Position numbers and translations under genes: made by a program. A stretch of DNA of 64,000 nt, taken from positions 103,864,688 to 103,928,687 of the forward strand of contig CM061225.1 in the NCBI GenBank assembly GCA_030844895.1, read 5' to 3'. The stretch is from Ambrosia x helenae. Taxonomy: Eukaryota > Streptophyta > Magnoliopsida > Asterales > Asteraceae. Shown piece after piece: positions 47,101 through 56,925 of this stretch (the first letter of the stretch is position 1; each line of letters opens with the position of its first letter). Below the pieces are notes generated by a model. It was given only the letters and a program-made list of their open reading frames with translations, did not search any database and was not told where the DNA came from.

Positions 47101-48616
47101 ATACTGATTTATTTAACTTTCGCTACTTTTCTTGAAACAGTTTCTACCAAATTTAAAAATTCTTAATCTTGAAGACTCTAGAAACCTAATCAAGACACCA
47201 AATTTTGATGGCCTTCCATGTCTTGAAAGATTGATTTTGAAGGATTGTTGGAGTTTCGAAGAGATTCATCCATCAATTGGATATCACAAAAGGCTTGTTT
47301 TCGTGTACATGAGCTGGTGTCACGCACTTAAAAGGTTTCCACCCATCATACAAATGAAAAAACTTGAGACTCTTAATCTCAGTGGTTGCATTCAACTTCA
47401 ACAGTTTCCGGATATCCAGTCAAACATGGATAGCTTGGTAACCCTTGATTTGAGTTACACTAGTATAGAAATAATCCCACCCTCAGTTGGACGATTTTGT
47501 ACCAATCTTGTTTCTTTCGGTTTGGGTAATTGTGAAAATCTGAAAAGGATAGAGGGCAACTTGCATCTCTTAAAAAGTTTGAAAGTCCTTAATCTCCATT
47601 CTAATTATTTTCTTCAAGACGGGTTGATGAGTCTAATGTTACCTCAATTTCCACAACTTTTAAGGAAGTTATATCTTGGCAATTGCAATTTGGGAGATGG
47701 AGACATCCCATATGATATTTGTGAGTTATTAAACCTACAAATACTAGACGTATCTTTAAACAGATTTTCAAGATTACCTTCCGGCATCTCACGACTCCCC
47801 TGTCTCAAGTCTCTCAATCTGTCAGACTGCGAAAGCCTTGTAGAATTGTCGGACCTCCCATCAAGTATAGCTATTCTCAAAGCAGTTGGTTGTGAATCAC
47901 TTGAAAAAGTAGGAGATTTATCAGATTATAAATGGTTGTGGAAAGTCACACTTTGGGATTGTGATAAGTGGATTGACGGTGAGAGGGTACTACTTTCTAT
48001 GCTTGAGGTATAACTCTTATCTTATTTGTTTGAATTACAATCTTTTGTTAACTCACAATATAATATAATATAGTGTTTCAATATAATTGAAATGAAAACG
48101 TGACAGGGAAATGCAGCTGTATATCGCTTTATGAGTGTCAACGTAAGTCCTGATGTTGAACCATCAAACATTTATATGAGATTAGTCACACTTCAACTTC
48201 CACACAACTGGTACAGTGACTTTAGTGGCTTTTTATTAGTATTACGTGCTGATAAGTGCTATTTCGATGGGTATAAAATAGTTATTAAGCAAGAAATGTC
48301 CACAAGTCATTCTGAGAAGTTCGATGAAGATTTGGAACGATTTCCCTATGAAAGTGTGGGTTATGTACCCTTTAGTTCATTGAAGCACATCCCATGGTTA
48401 AATCCTACATATACTAAAAATATTTCATTTCACACTAATGATGGTGTTCTTAGTGTATCACTTGTTCGTAGTAAACGTAAAGTTGGTGATTTAAACGAAT
48501 GCCCAATCTATTACTCGAAATGTTGGGATGAAGAATATGAAGATAGAAAGACATTTGAAATCAGATATGATTCAAAGTCATCTAAAATTCAGATTTCATG
48601 GTGTCCTTATTGCTAA
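32195..48616 (+). CDS. TNL-4: TIR-NBS-LRR resistance protein with a 12.5-kb intron
   Basis: Exons: 32195-32682, 45173-46274, 46378-46578, 47141-48007, 48107-48616; 3168 nt, 1055 residues, all phases compatible. TIR is at residues about 15-155 (DVFLSFRGEDTRK, SSWCLDELAYI). The first donor, GG/GTTAAT, gives the joint FASG-HEAECIKDIV, which fits the usual TNL linker. NB-ARC is at 163-530 (GVGGGGKST, VFVVLDDVD, GSRIIVTTRD, GLPLAL, MHDL). LRRs are at about 531-886 and a post-LRR domain at 887-1055. It lacks the anchor exon of TNL-1 and TNL-2. The intron between TIR and NBS contains a tandem array, MITE, Helitrons and SINEs. If that intron is retained, the TIR exon reads on to a stop at 32750, giving a TIR-only protein of about 185 residues. 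Alternatively the two halves are separate loci. Confidence 0.75.
33484..33560 (+). mobile_element. Truncated copy of the tRNA-derived SINE
   Basis: It shares CAAGGTTCAATCCTTGGCAA, then GGTGTTATAATTTAGAAATATTGGTGTAATGG, with the SINE at 31952-32096, but lacks the A-box half. No target-site duplication was identified. Confidence 0.55.
33601..36256. repeat. Tandem array, four copies of a 664-bp unit
   Basis: Units start at 33601, 34265, 34929 and 35593, each beginning TCTTATTATCTAATTTG, with spacing of exactly 664 bp and 4.0 copies. Copies differ by only a few bases. Units 1 and 4 read CACGCAAGCATTCCGCATC, while units 2 and 3 read CACACAAGCATTCCACATC. Each unit ends in the left half of the MULE MITE that is complete only after unit 4, so the array grew after the MITE inserted. 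The short frames that repeat every 664 bp are not genes. Confidence 0.95.
36060..36482. mobile_element. MULE-type MITE, 423 bp, with 9-bp target-site duplication
   Basis: It begins GGGGAATTGGATTTTAATAA and ends with its inverse, with long terminal inverted repeats (over 100 bp, imperfect). TTATTATTA flanks both sides (36051-36059, 36483-36491), a 9-bp duplication typical of Mutator-like elements. The centre repeats GCTGACGTGGCAC motifs in both orientations. Confidence 0.9.
36492..37307. other. Intronic sequence, no feature recognised
   Basis: AT-rich, within the long TNL-4 intron. No gene, conserved motif or repeat border was identified. Confidence 0.4.
37308..37475 (+). CDS. Small ORF, possible BYPASS1-like N-terminal fragment
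   Basis: A 55-codon ATG frame whose segment GLNDLFRSFYPHNFMFIHFL recalls, from memory, the N-terminus of plant BPS1-like proteins. Those are several hundred residues long, so this would be only a fragment. It lies inside the TNL-4 intron in a region bounded by transposons and could be captured DNA. No following exon was found. It could equally be chance. Confidence 0.3.
   Translation: MHCSTNATTTINDFYTLTQGLNDLFRSFYPHNFMFIHFLQHVHSCLESFHSQLIY
37689..38449. repeat. GCTCG-rich repeat pair, possibly ends of a hAT-like element
   Basis: Two blocks (37695-37855 and 38280-38445) share GCTCGCTCG runs, CGGTTTGTAAA(T/C)GAGCCAAGCA and CGAGCAAAG in the same orientation. The outer ends CCTGTTCA and TGAACATCC are weakly inverse, and ACACATATA occurs at both outer borders. 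The short overlapping frames here follow from GCTCG repetition and are not genes. Confidence 0.35.
38450..39472. other. Intronic sequence, no confirmed gene
   Basis: On the minus strand about 38690-38510 is GC-rich and ends in a good donor (ACTTGAG/GTAAGAAG), resembling a 5' exon of an unrelated gene, but no downstream exon was recognised. The rest is AT-rich. Confidence 0.3.
39473..39752 (-). repeat. Helitron 5'-end segment, left copy of a direct repeat
   Basis: It begins TGTCGGTTTAGTTG and ends GATGCTTTATATATA. Nearly identical sequence occurs at 43478-43768, where it continues GTATAGA, a minus-strand Helitron 5' terminus (TCTATAC when reversed). Here the terminus is cut by the Helitron that starts at 39753. 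Confidence 0.6.
39753..40791 (-). mobile_element. Non-autonomous Helitron, minus strand, about 1.04 kb
   Basis: The left border reads A/CTAG followed by the hairpin CCCGCGCGTTGCGGCGGGG, the reverse of a Helitron 3' end. The right border reads AATATAGTATAGA/T, the reverse of a 5' TCTATACTATATT terminus. Host A and T flank it with no duplication. No helicase was seen. Confidence 0.75.
40793..43465 (-). mobile_element. Probable second minus-strand Helitron, about 2.7 kb
   Basis: A second hairpin (GCTCACGCGTTGCGGCGGGA) follows the first element directly, and another 5'-type terminus (TTTATAATATAGTATAGA) occurs at 43448-43465. The CTAG tetramer itself is degenerate (ATAG). The right 130 bp resemble the right end of the neighbouring Helitron, so the two are related. 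It contains a Ty3 fragment. Confidence 0.5.
41510..41890 (+). pseudogene. Ty3/Gypsy RNase H fragment
   Basis: 41525-41794 encodes the Ty3 RT/RNase H connection (LPEGTCDFVVYCDA, AYASRQPKVHENNYTTHDLE, ALKIWRHYLYG). A frameshift follows, after which RQRRCVELLNDYDCAIKYHP continues the RNase H. The expected CDAS reads CDAY. No other Ty3 sequence surrounds it, so it is a captured or degraded piece. Confidence 0.8.
43478..43768 (-). repeat. Helitron 5'-end segment, right copy of a direct repeat
   Basis: Matches 39473-39752 at about 90 percent by eye and ends in the complete terminus TTTATATATAGTATAGA followed by T. Together with the left copy it brackets the two Helitrons. Confidence 0.55.
43769..45172. 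other. 3' part of the TNL-4 long intron
   Basis: No gene. It contains a SINE-like element near 44232-44450 and ends in sequence shared with the corresponding introns of TNL-2 and TNL-3 (CATTAAGTGAGTGG, then an ATGCAG acceptor). Confidence 0.5.
44232..44450 (+). mobile_element. SINE-like element
   Basis: A B-box-like GAGTTCGAGTCCTACC follows a tRNA-like GGTGGAGTGG. The body (CAGTGGGCCTTCGG) recurs at about 16970. The overlapping frames here are not genes. Borders and a target-site duplication were not resolved. Confidence 0.4.
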
Positions 48617-49084
48617 CCCAGGCATTAGTGTTGCAGGTACATCTTCCTAGATTAATTTGATTCTAGCATCGTCAACAACTATTAGTCGATCTCAGTTTCA
48701 ATATTATTAAGCCCCACAGTTTGTTAGCATTTTAAGTTTCTTTTTTCTTCTTCAAATTATGTACTTTGTTCATTACTAGATTTCATATCTTTTGTCGGTT
48801 GTTGCTCTATTGTATGCATACTACCATACGTGTAAGCTACAAAAGTATGTTAATTGTAGGGGAATATATCAATTGGTCAAAACAAGTTTGGGTTTTTCTT
48901 ATTTTTATATGGGCTATAATGGTGTTGGGTTTTCATAAACGCTTCTTTTTTCTTTTTTCTAGGTTGTTCTTCAATTATTAATAGGGGTGCTAAACGAGTC
49001 GGGTGATCGGTGCATTTTAAGTACACTTTATTTTATATTATTTTAATTCAAATGCACCGATAGTAGTAAAAATGTGTTACCTTA

Positions 49085-49762
49085 TGTTAAAAATATAAGA
49101 TTTTATATTATTATACTTGTTATATTTTTTATCTAATTCACTTTTATTGTTTTTTTTTTTTTGTATTTTATAACATGTTATGAGATGTGGGCTTGGCTTG
49201 TTGGATTCAGTTCTTGTGGCCCAGGGAGTGCTGCTGGTTGGCTAGGCCCAAGAGTGTTGTTGCAGGCCCAGTTATGAAGAGTTTGGAGAGCCCATGGCCC
49301 GCTTGTCTTTTCTGGTCACTTGTTTGTGTGGATTGCCAACGTGGCAATCCCCGCACCTAATAATTGATGGTCTAGATTGAAGGATGGTGTGTTTTCTCTA
49401 TATTGATCTACGGTTGATATAGGCTCGGGTGTGTTTCTTGTCCGAGCCTATCTCCTGCCTATATAAGGAGTGTCTCGAGTTGAGGTTCCAGTTTTGGCAG
49501 AGTCTCATTGTGTTTTTCACTTTATTATCCTCTCATTGTTTTAGCGTTTTCTCTTTAGATTGATCATCTGTTAATGATCATCTTTGATATTGTATTTTGA
49601 GATCATCTGTTAATGATCTAGTGTCTGTATTGTATCAGATCATATGTTAATGATCTGGTTTAGTGGTTAGGGTTTGTCAGTTTTTGTCAAAACCATTGTT
49701 CTTGTTTTCTGTCAGACTTTATCTTTCAATAAATTGGTTGTGTTGATTACCATATTTTGACA
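49085..49762 (+). repeat. 5' LTR of the complete Copia element
   Basis: Starts TGTTAAAAATATAAG, ends ATATTTTGACA. It contains a TATA-like CCTATATAAGGAG near 49458 and three near-copies of ATCATCTGTTAATGATC in the downstream part. It differs from the 3' LTR by about 15 substitutions and two homopolymer indels, counted by eye. Confidence 0.93.
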
Positions 49763-49774
49763 TGGTATCAGAGC
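49763..49774 (+). other. Primer-binding site, initiator tRNA-Met type
   Basis: TGGTATCAGAGC starts immediately after the LTR, the usual plant Copia sequence complementary to the 3' end of initiator methionine tRNA. Confidence 0.93.
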
Positions 49775-50413
49775 TATAAGGCTCCGGTCTCTTCGTCTTC
49801 CGCTTATTCTAGGGTTTGTCCTGTGTTCTTGGGGTCTCGAGTGGATTAGGGTTTTCTGTTGACGGATCGTGTTTATTCTTGACTGAAGACGACGATTTGC
49901 ACTGTGTATCCTAGATCTGAAGTTCATCATCAGATCTAGGGTTTTGAGAAATCTTAATTGGCTGCTTAGTTGGACTCTAGAAGTTTTTGGAAGCTTAATC
50001 TTCTTGCTCTCTAACTCGTAACCCTAAGTGAAGGTTACGAGTTACGAGTTTACAGGCGAAACCCTAACTTGGGTCCCTTCGGTGAGATTGTTCCTTACTC
50101 CTTTTATTATTAAAGTTTGTGTCTAGGAGCATTGACCGGGTTAGGGGGACCGGTGTAGGCTCAATAAGTGTTCTTGATTAATCTAGTTGGTCAAATATTT
50201 TGGTGATTGTCATACTTTGTGTTCTCCTGTACCCAGACTCCCCTGTTAGGACATGTCCAGGCACCCTTGAGTGATGAACCTGGAATCTTGATCACTGGCA
50301 GGGTTTCGTCTGGTTATTGGTTAAGTCTGACATTGCTACTGTTATTTGTTATCTGGTTAATTTTTTGCGTGCTTCTTGCTTCTTATTTGTATTTTTTTTT
50401 TTGGTTGGTAATC

Positions 50414-53400
50414 ATGACTGATGCCAGTAGTGACTCAGGTGAAGTTGGTCGAACATTGGTTAGCAACCTTAATGTTAGTGACCCATTATACCTTCACCCG
50501 AGTGACTCTGCTAATTTGACTATCATTAGTTTTAAATTGAAGGGAACAGAGAGCTACTCTGTTTGGTCTAATGCTATGATCTTAGCTCTGCAAGTTAAAA
50601 ATAAACTAGGGTTTATTAATGAGGACCGTGTCAAACCTAGTGATGATCCTGTGTTAGCTAGACAATGGGATAGGTGTAATTCTGTTGTGCTTACTTGGAT
50701 CTTGAACTCTGTATCTGAAGAGTTGTATATGGGGCAAGTGTATTCTAAACGTGCCTCTGATGTGTGGAGAGACTTAAAAGAAACCTACAATAAAATTGAT
50801 GGGTCTGTAATATTTGACACTTGTCAAAAAAATAAATCATTTCAACCAAAATGGCATGTCTGTTGCTGACTATTATCACAAACTACATGTTATGTGGCAA
50901 CATCTTGATCAAATGTTACATCTTCCTGCTTGCACTTGTAATGCTGCTAGACAATTTAATGATTTCAGTCACTTGATAAAGTTGATGCAATTCGTGATGG
51001 GTCTTGATGCAGTTTATAGCTCTGTTAGGACTAACTTGTTGATAAGGGATCCTTTACCTTCAGTAAAGGAAGCCTTCTCAATTGTTTCAAGAGAAGAGTC
51101 ACATGGGAATTCAAACATTACTATGACAAAAGAACAAGGTCCTAATGTAGGATTCTTTTCTAAAACCACTCAGAATTTTCAAACCAATAAAAAGAATGCT
51201 AGGATTAACAATCAGAACCCTAATCTTAAGTGTACTCACTGTGATAAGTTGGGTCACACTGTTGACAAGTGTTTTGAAATCATTGGATATCCTGCATGGA
51301 TGAAAAATAAGTCTGGTTTTAATAAAAGAAATGTGACTAGTAACAATACCACTAGTGGTAATTCTCTTGAAACAAACAATGTCTCTACAAATTTTTTGAC
51401 TGCTGATCAGGTTTCTCAACTGTTGAGCCTGCTGAACAAGAAAAATGAGGAAGGTACAACTAGCTGCAATTCTGCAGGTAGGTCATGTAACTTCTTCTGT
51501 TCTGCTAGCTTATCCAAACCTGTTTTTTCTTTTTCAAATGTGCACTCTTTGTTTAGAAAGCTAGGTTGGATAACTGATTCGGGGGCAAACCAGCATATGG
51601 TTATGAATGCTGATTGTGTCATAAATAAAATTAATGTCAGTGACCTAAATATAAAAGTTAATCACCCTAATGGGACTAGTGCTAAAGTCACCTTTATAGG
51701 AGATGTTAAACTCACTGATGAAGTCACCTTATATGATGTGTTTGTGATTCCTAGTTACTGTGTGAACTTGTTATCTATCCACAAACTTGCTAAAGATAGT
51801 AAGTTGGATGTGTTATTTAATGAATCCAACTGCTATATACAGGATTCTTTAACCAAGAAAGTCCTGGTGACTGGTAGTCAAGTTGATGGGTTGTATTTCT
51901 ATGGTGAGTCATCTATGTTTTCTGGTGTGTGTTGTAATAGCTTTGAAATAACAAATATTTGGCATGCTAGGTTAGGTCATCCTTCTAATATTGTTCTGAA
52001 AGTGTTAAAGGATGATATAAAACTTAACATAATAGAAAATGAATCTAGTATTCCATGTGAAGTTTGTCATAAAGCTAAACAACATAGAGAACCATTTCCC
52101 ATAAGTGAGCATAAAACCACTTGTTTAGGGGAATTGATTCACCTTGATGTTTGGGTCCCTACAAGGTCAAGAGTAGAGAAGGTTTTAGGTACGTCTTGAC
52201 CATAGTTGATGATTTTACTAGGACTGTGTGGGTGTATCTTATAAGGTTTAAGGATGAAGTGTTTGAAAACATTGTTCACTTTCATGTTACACTTAAAAAT
52301 CAATTTAAGAAAAATGTTAAAACTTTCAGAAGTGATAATGGAACTGAATTCATTAATTCCAACATGAAAGAATTCACAAATAAAAATGGTATCATTCATC
52401 AGACCTCTTATCCTTACACCCCACAACAGAATGGTATAGTTGAAAGAAAACATAGACATCTATTGAATGTTGCCCAGTCCCTGTTATTTCAAAGCAGTCT
52501 TCCCTTAAGTATGTGGTATGAATGTATACTTACTGCTACATATTTGATTAACAGAACTCCTTCTTCTGTGCTTAATGGTAGATCTCCTTATGAGTGTGTT
52601 TATGGTTTTAAGCCCTCTTATAGTCAGCTTAAGGTCTTTGGGTGTCTTTGCTTTAGCACTGTCTTGAATAACTCGGATAAGCTTGAAAGTCATGCTAATA
52701 GGTGTGTGTTAATTGGTTACTCAAATGAAAAAAAGGGATATAAGTTATGGTGTCTTGAGTCAAAACAAATTTTATACTCTAGGGATGTAAGGTTCTATGA
52801 GTCCATTTTTCCTTTCAAAGAGTCTAAAATTGTTAAAGATATTGATCCACAAGTTTTTGAAAATGTTAATCATTCAAACTTTTTTGATTAGTTTGAGTCA
52901 ACTAATGGCAGTCACCCAAATGATCTAGATGGTCCCAATGATGAACCGAGGGCAAAACAAACTGTTGTTCCTCATGGGTCTCAGCATCCTATGAACAGGT
53001 CTGAAATCACTTCTGGTAGGGCTGCAGAGCAGCAACCAAGTGGGTCAGCTGATCATAGAGGCAGGGCTGAGCATGATGGAACAGAGGAAGCTGAAAATCT
53101 CAACTCTGAGGGACAACCATCATCTAGTAATCAGCCAACTGCTGTTAGAAAATCATCTAGACAGACAAACCTTCCTAGAAGGTTTAATGATTTTATTGTT
53201 GAAGGGAAAGTCAAATATGGGTTAGAAAAGGTTGTTAATTACTCTAACCTATCTGCTGAGAATTTCTGTTTCACATCCCCATTAAACAAAAGCATTGAAC
53301 CCAATTCATATTTTGAAGCATGTAAAGATGCTAATTGGGTTACTGCTATGAATGAGGAAATTGAAGCTCTCAACAGAAATGACACTTGGGATTTAGTTGA

Positions 53401-54839
53401 GTTACCTAAGAATAGGAAGGCCATAGGATGCAAGTGGATTTATAAAATTAAATATAAATCCACTTGTGAAATTGATAGATATAAGGCTAGACTTGTGGCA
53501 AAAGGGTATAGTCAACGGGATGGGTTAGACTTTGATGAAACGTTCTCACCGGTTGTCAAAATGATAACCATTAGGTGTGTGTTGACTATTGCTGTCCAAA
53601 ATGATTAGCCTTTGTATCAACTTGATATCAACAATGCTTTTTAGTATGGTGATTTGGTTGAAGATGTTTATATGAGGTTACCTGAAGGTTACTTTTCTAA
53701 GTCTGATACTAGGGTGTGCAAGCTTAAAAAATCCTTATATGGGCTAAAACAAGCCCCTCGAATGTGGAATGCTAAGTTAATTAGTGTTTTACATGAGTTA
53801 GGATTTGAAAAAAGCAAATGTGATCACTCTATGTTTACTATGCAGTCTGATGGTATTTTTTGTGTTCTACTTGTATATGTAGATGATATTATCTTGACTG
53901 GGAATAGTAAAGAGTTTATAGAAAAGGTTAAAAAGTTTTTCAAAACCAAGTCTATGATTAAAGATTTAGGGTCCTTAAAGTATTTTCTTGGCATAGAGGT
54001 TCTTAAAACTAGTGATGGCTTGTGCCTCAGTCAACGAAAGTATTGTCTGGAACTGTTAGCAGAATATGGCATGACTGGTTGTAAGCCGGTTAAGTCTCCA
54101 CTTGAACCCAATCATGTTATTACAAACTTGTCTAAACAAGATCATGAGGGTTTAGTAGATATAACTGGTTATCAAAGGCTTGTGGGAAAACTTATTTACT
54201 TGTCCCATACCCGACCAGATATTGCATATTATGTTCACGTTCTTAGTCAGTATATGCACAAGCCCACTAAGGCTCACCTTACAATTGCCATGAGACTACT
54301 TAGATAACTTAAACAGGCTCCTGGTAAAGGCATTCACTTGGTCAAGAGTGAACAGCTCAATCTGACAGCCTTTGCTGACTCAGATTGGGCAAAGTGCGTT
54401 TAAACCCGGAAGTCTATTACTGGATATTGTATCTTTTTAGGGACATCTTTAGTTGTTTGGAAAAGCAAAAAAGCAGTCTACCATATCAAGGTCTTCAGCT
54501 GAAGCTGAATACCGGTCTATGTGTACTGCGACATGTGAGGTGATGTGGATGATCAATTTGCTTAGTGAACTAACCATCAAGGTCAGTCTTCGTGTTAAGT
54601 TGTATTGTGATAATTCTGCTGCCTTAGCCATTGCTGCTAATCCAGTATTCTACGACAAAACGAAACATTTCGAGCTTGACTTGTTTTTCTTAAGGGACCA
54701 GATAAGTAAAGGGTGTATTCAAACTGAGAAGGTTAAGACTGATACTCAAACTGCTGATATATTTACTAAAGGTCTGTCTATTTTACAACATGAGCAAATA
54801 AGTGAGAAGTTAAACATGTTTGATGTTTTTCAACAATAA
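50414..54839 (+). pseudogene. Decayed Copia gag-pol
   Basis: Gag begins at ATG 50414 (MTDASSDSGEV) and contains the Copia gag region (KLKGTESYSVWS). The frame shifts in an A-run near 50826. The next frame carries a CCHC knuckle (CTHCDKLGHTVDKC), protease DSGANQHM and the integrase zinc finger (HARLGHPS). A one-base loss near 52153 shifts the frame into the integrase core (FRSDNGTEF, QQNGIVERK). Stops occur at 52889, 53606 and 53642. Reverse transcriptase follows (YVDDIILTG near 53875), then further stops near 54305 and 54399 and a frameshift before RNase H (54453-54839). It cannot make its own proteins. Confidence 0.9.
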
Positions 54840-55070
54840 AAGTGAGGGGGGGGGGGGGGTGTTAAAAATTCGAGCTTGACTTGTTTTTCTTAAGGGATCA
54901 AATAAGTAAAGGGTGTATTCAAACTGAGAAGGTTAAGACTGATACTCAAACTGCTGATATATTTACTAAAGGTCTGTCTATTTTACAACATGAGCAAATA
55001 AGTGATAAGTTAAACATGTTTGATGTTTTTCAACAATAAAAGTGAGGGGGGGGGGGGTTAAAAATATAAG
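54671..55070 (+). repeat. 200-bp tandem duplication of pol end, polypurine tract and LTR start
   Basis: CGAGCTTGACTTGTTTTTCT starts at 54671 and again at 54871, and AGTGAGGGGG at 54841 and 55041. The first copy ends with the LTR's first bases (TGTTAAAAAT) and then returns to pol sequence. The second copy runs into the real 3' LTR, whose first T is missing. The G-run is 14 in the first copy and 12 in the second. Confidence 0.95.
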
Positions 55071-55736
55071 ATTTTATATTATTATACTTGTTATATTTTT
55101 TTTTTATCTAATTCACTTTTATTGTTTTTTTTTTTTGTATTTTATAACATGTTATGAGATGTGGGCTTGGCTTGTTGGATTCGGTTCGTGTGGCCCAGGG
55201 AGTGCTGCTGGTTGGCTAGGCTCAAGAGTATTGCTGCAGGCCCAGTTATGAAGAGTTTGGAGAGCCCATGGCCCGCTTGTCTTTTCTGCTCACTTGTTTG
55301 TGTGGATTGCCAACGTGGCAATCCCCACACCTAATAATTGATGGTCTAGATTGGAGGATGGTGTGTTTTCTGTATATTGATCTACGGTTGATATAGGCTC
55401 GGGTGTGTTTCTTGTCCGAGCCTATCTCCTGCCTATATAAGGAGTATCTCGAGTTGGGGTTCCAGTTTTGGCAGAGTCTCATTGTGTTTTTCACTTTATT
55501 ATCCTCTCATTGTTTTAGGGTTTTCTCTTTAGATTGATCATCTGTTAATGATCATCTTTGATATTGTATTTTGAGGTCATCTGTTAATGATCTAGTGTCT
55601 GTATTGTATCAGATCATATGTTAATGATCTGGTTTAGTGGTTAGGGTTTGTCAGTTTTTGTCAAAACCTTTGTTCTTGTTTTCTGTCAGACTTTATCTTT
55701 CAATAAATTGGTTGTGTTGATTACCATATTTTGACA
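55057..55736 (+). repeat. 3' LTR of the complete Copia element
   Basis: Matches the 5' LTR over about 680 bp. The start reads GGTTAAAAAT in place of TGTTAAAAAT. It ends TTTTGACA and is followed by the CCTTA target duplication. Confidence 0.93.
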
Positions 55737-56925
55737 CCTTATTAGTTTTTTGTATTTGGTAGGTTGAGTAAGAAAACGAGTTGAATTGATCATATTAGTG
55801 TAACTTTGAGATACAAGGAAATGTCCATAATGATTGTTAAAACATGTAAATGGAGCAGCATTATTATCTAATCAAATGGACATTCTGTAGAAATAGTTAT
55901 GTAGTTCAACAAAAATATGAGGCACTAATTAATATCTATACTATATATATATATATATAGTATGAGTATATGAGGAAAACCTTCCTTATAGTGAAAACCA
56001 TGAAAACCTTGTATGTGGTTAATATGGTGCCACATCACAACAATAAAAATCTAGAATATTAGCTAGTTGGGGGTAGTAGGGTAATTTCTCACATCCAAAT
56101 CTAACACCCTCCAAGAATCAAGTACAATATGTACTTTTCTGTCCACTCCCCATGTAGTACACTCTTTATCTCACATACAGTACACTATTTCTCTCTCTAT
56201 CAACACATATTGTACAATCTCTCTCTACCTCTTTCTTTCTTTCTCTGAATTCCTCTCTATCTATCTCATTTTCATCTTCAAACCCAAAGTCAATTTTGAA
56301 TTCATCATCTTCATAAAACCCAAATTAATGATCAAGAGTGGAAAAAAAACCTTGCTTTTACTTTAGATGGTATTAAAGCCGTAGGCTCTAATACTTGGAT
56401 TTTCCATCTTCATTTTTCTCAAACCACACTAACACACATATTCTAGATAGAGAAAGAGGGAGGAGCACCACCGCCATTCAGAGGTTGTTCCTGGTGGTGT
56501 CGACGAATGGTATTAGTTTTTGGAGGTTTCAGGTGGTGGGGGTGAAGTTGAAGGGATTTGTTCATGGTGGTGGCTAACGGCGACGTGTTTTTTTTTTCGA
56601 AGGAGATGAAATGTTATTCTTGTTGAACTAGGGGTTGAACCGGGTATTAACTGTGAACTGTTTTGAAACAAACAATCTGTGTTTTTTCGGCGAATAAGAC
56701 GACGAGTTGTAGGTGAAGAAGTGGAGACAAAGGCTACATGGAAATTGACTAGAATGAGTTTTTTTTTTCCTTACCTATAGACTTGAAGTTAGATTTTACT
56801 TATTTTTACTTTTTGATTTTTGCAGTATTTTCCAACCCTCCACATTTAGCTTTCGTAATGTTTAAAACTTATTGGTTTGTATTTAACAAAACAATTATTT
56901 TCTTTATATTTTCGATAGGGGTAAC

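Larger units (their letters stand above)
49085..55736 (+). mobile_element. Complete Ty1/Copia element, 6.65 kb, coding region decayed
   Basis: 5' LTR, methionine-type primer-binding site, gag-pol, polypurine tract and 3' LTR are present in order. CCTTA at 49080-49084 and 55737-55741 is a perfect 5-bp target-site duplication. It landed about 470 bp downstream of the TNL-4 stop. It belongs to a different Copia lineage from the element at 1-3608: LTRs of about 680 bp against 253 bp, and unrelated LTR sequence. Confidence 0.95.
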
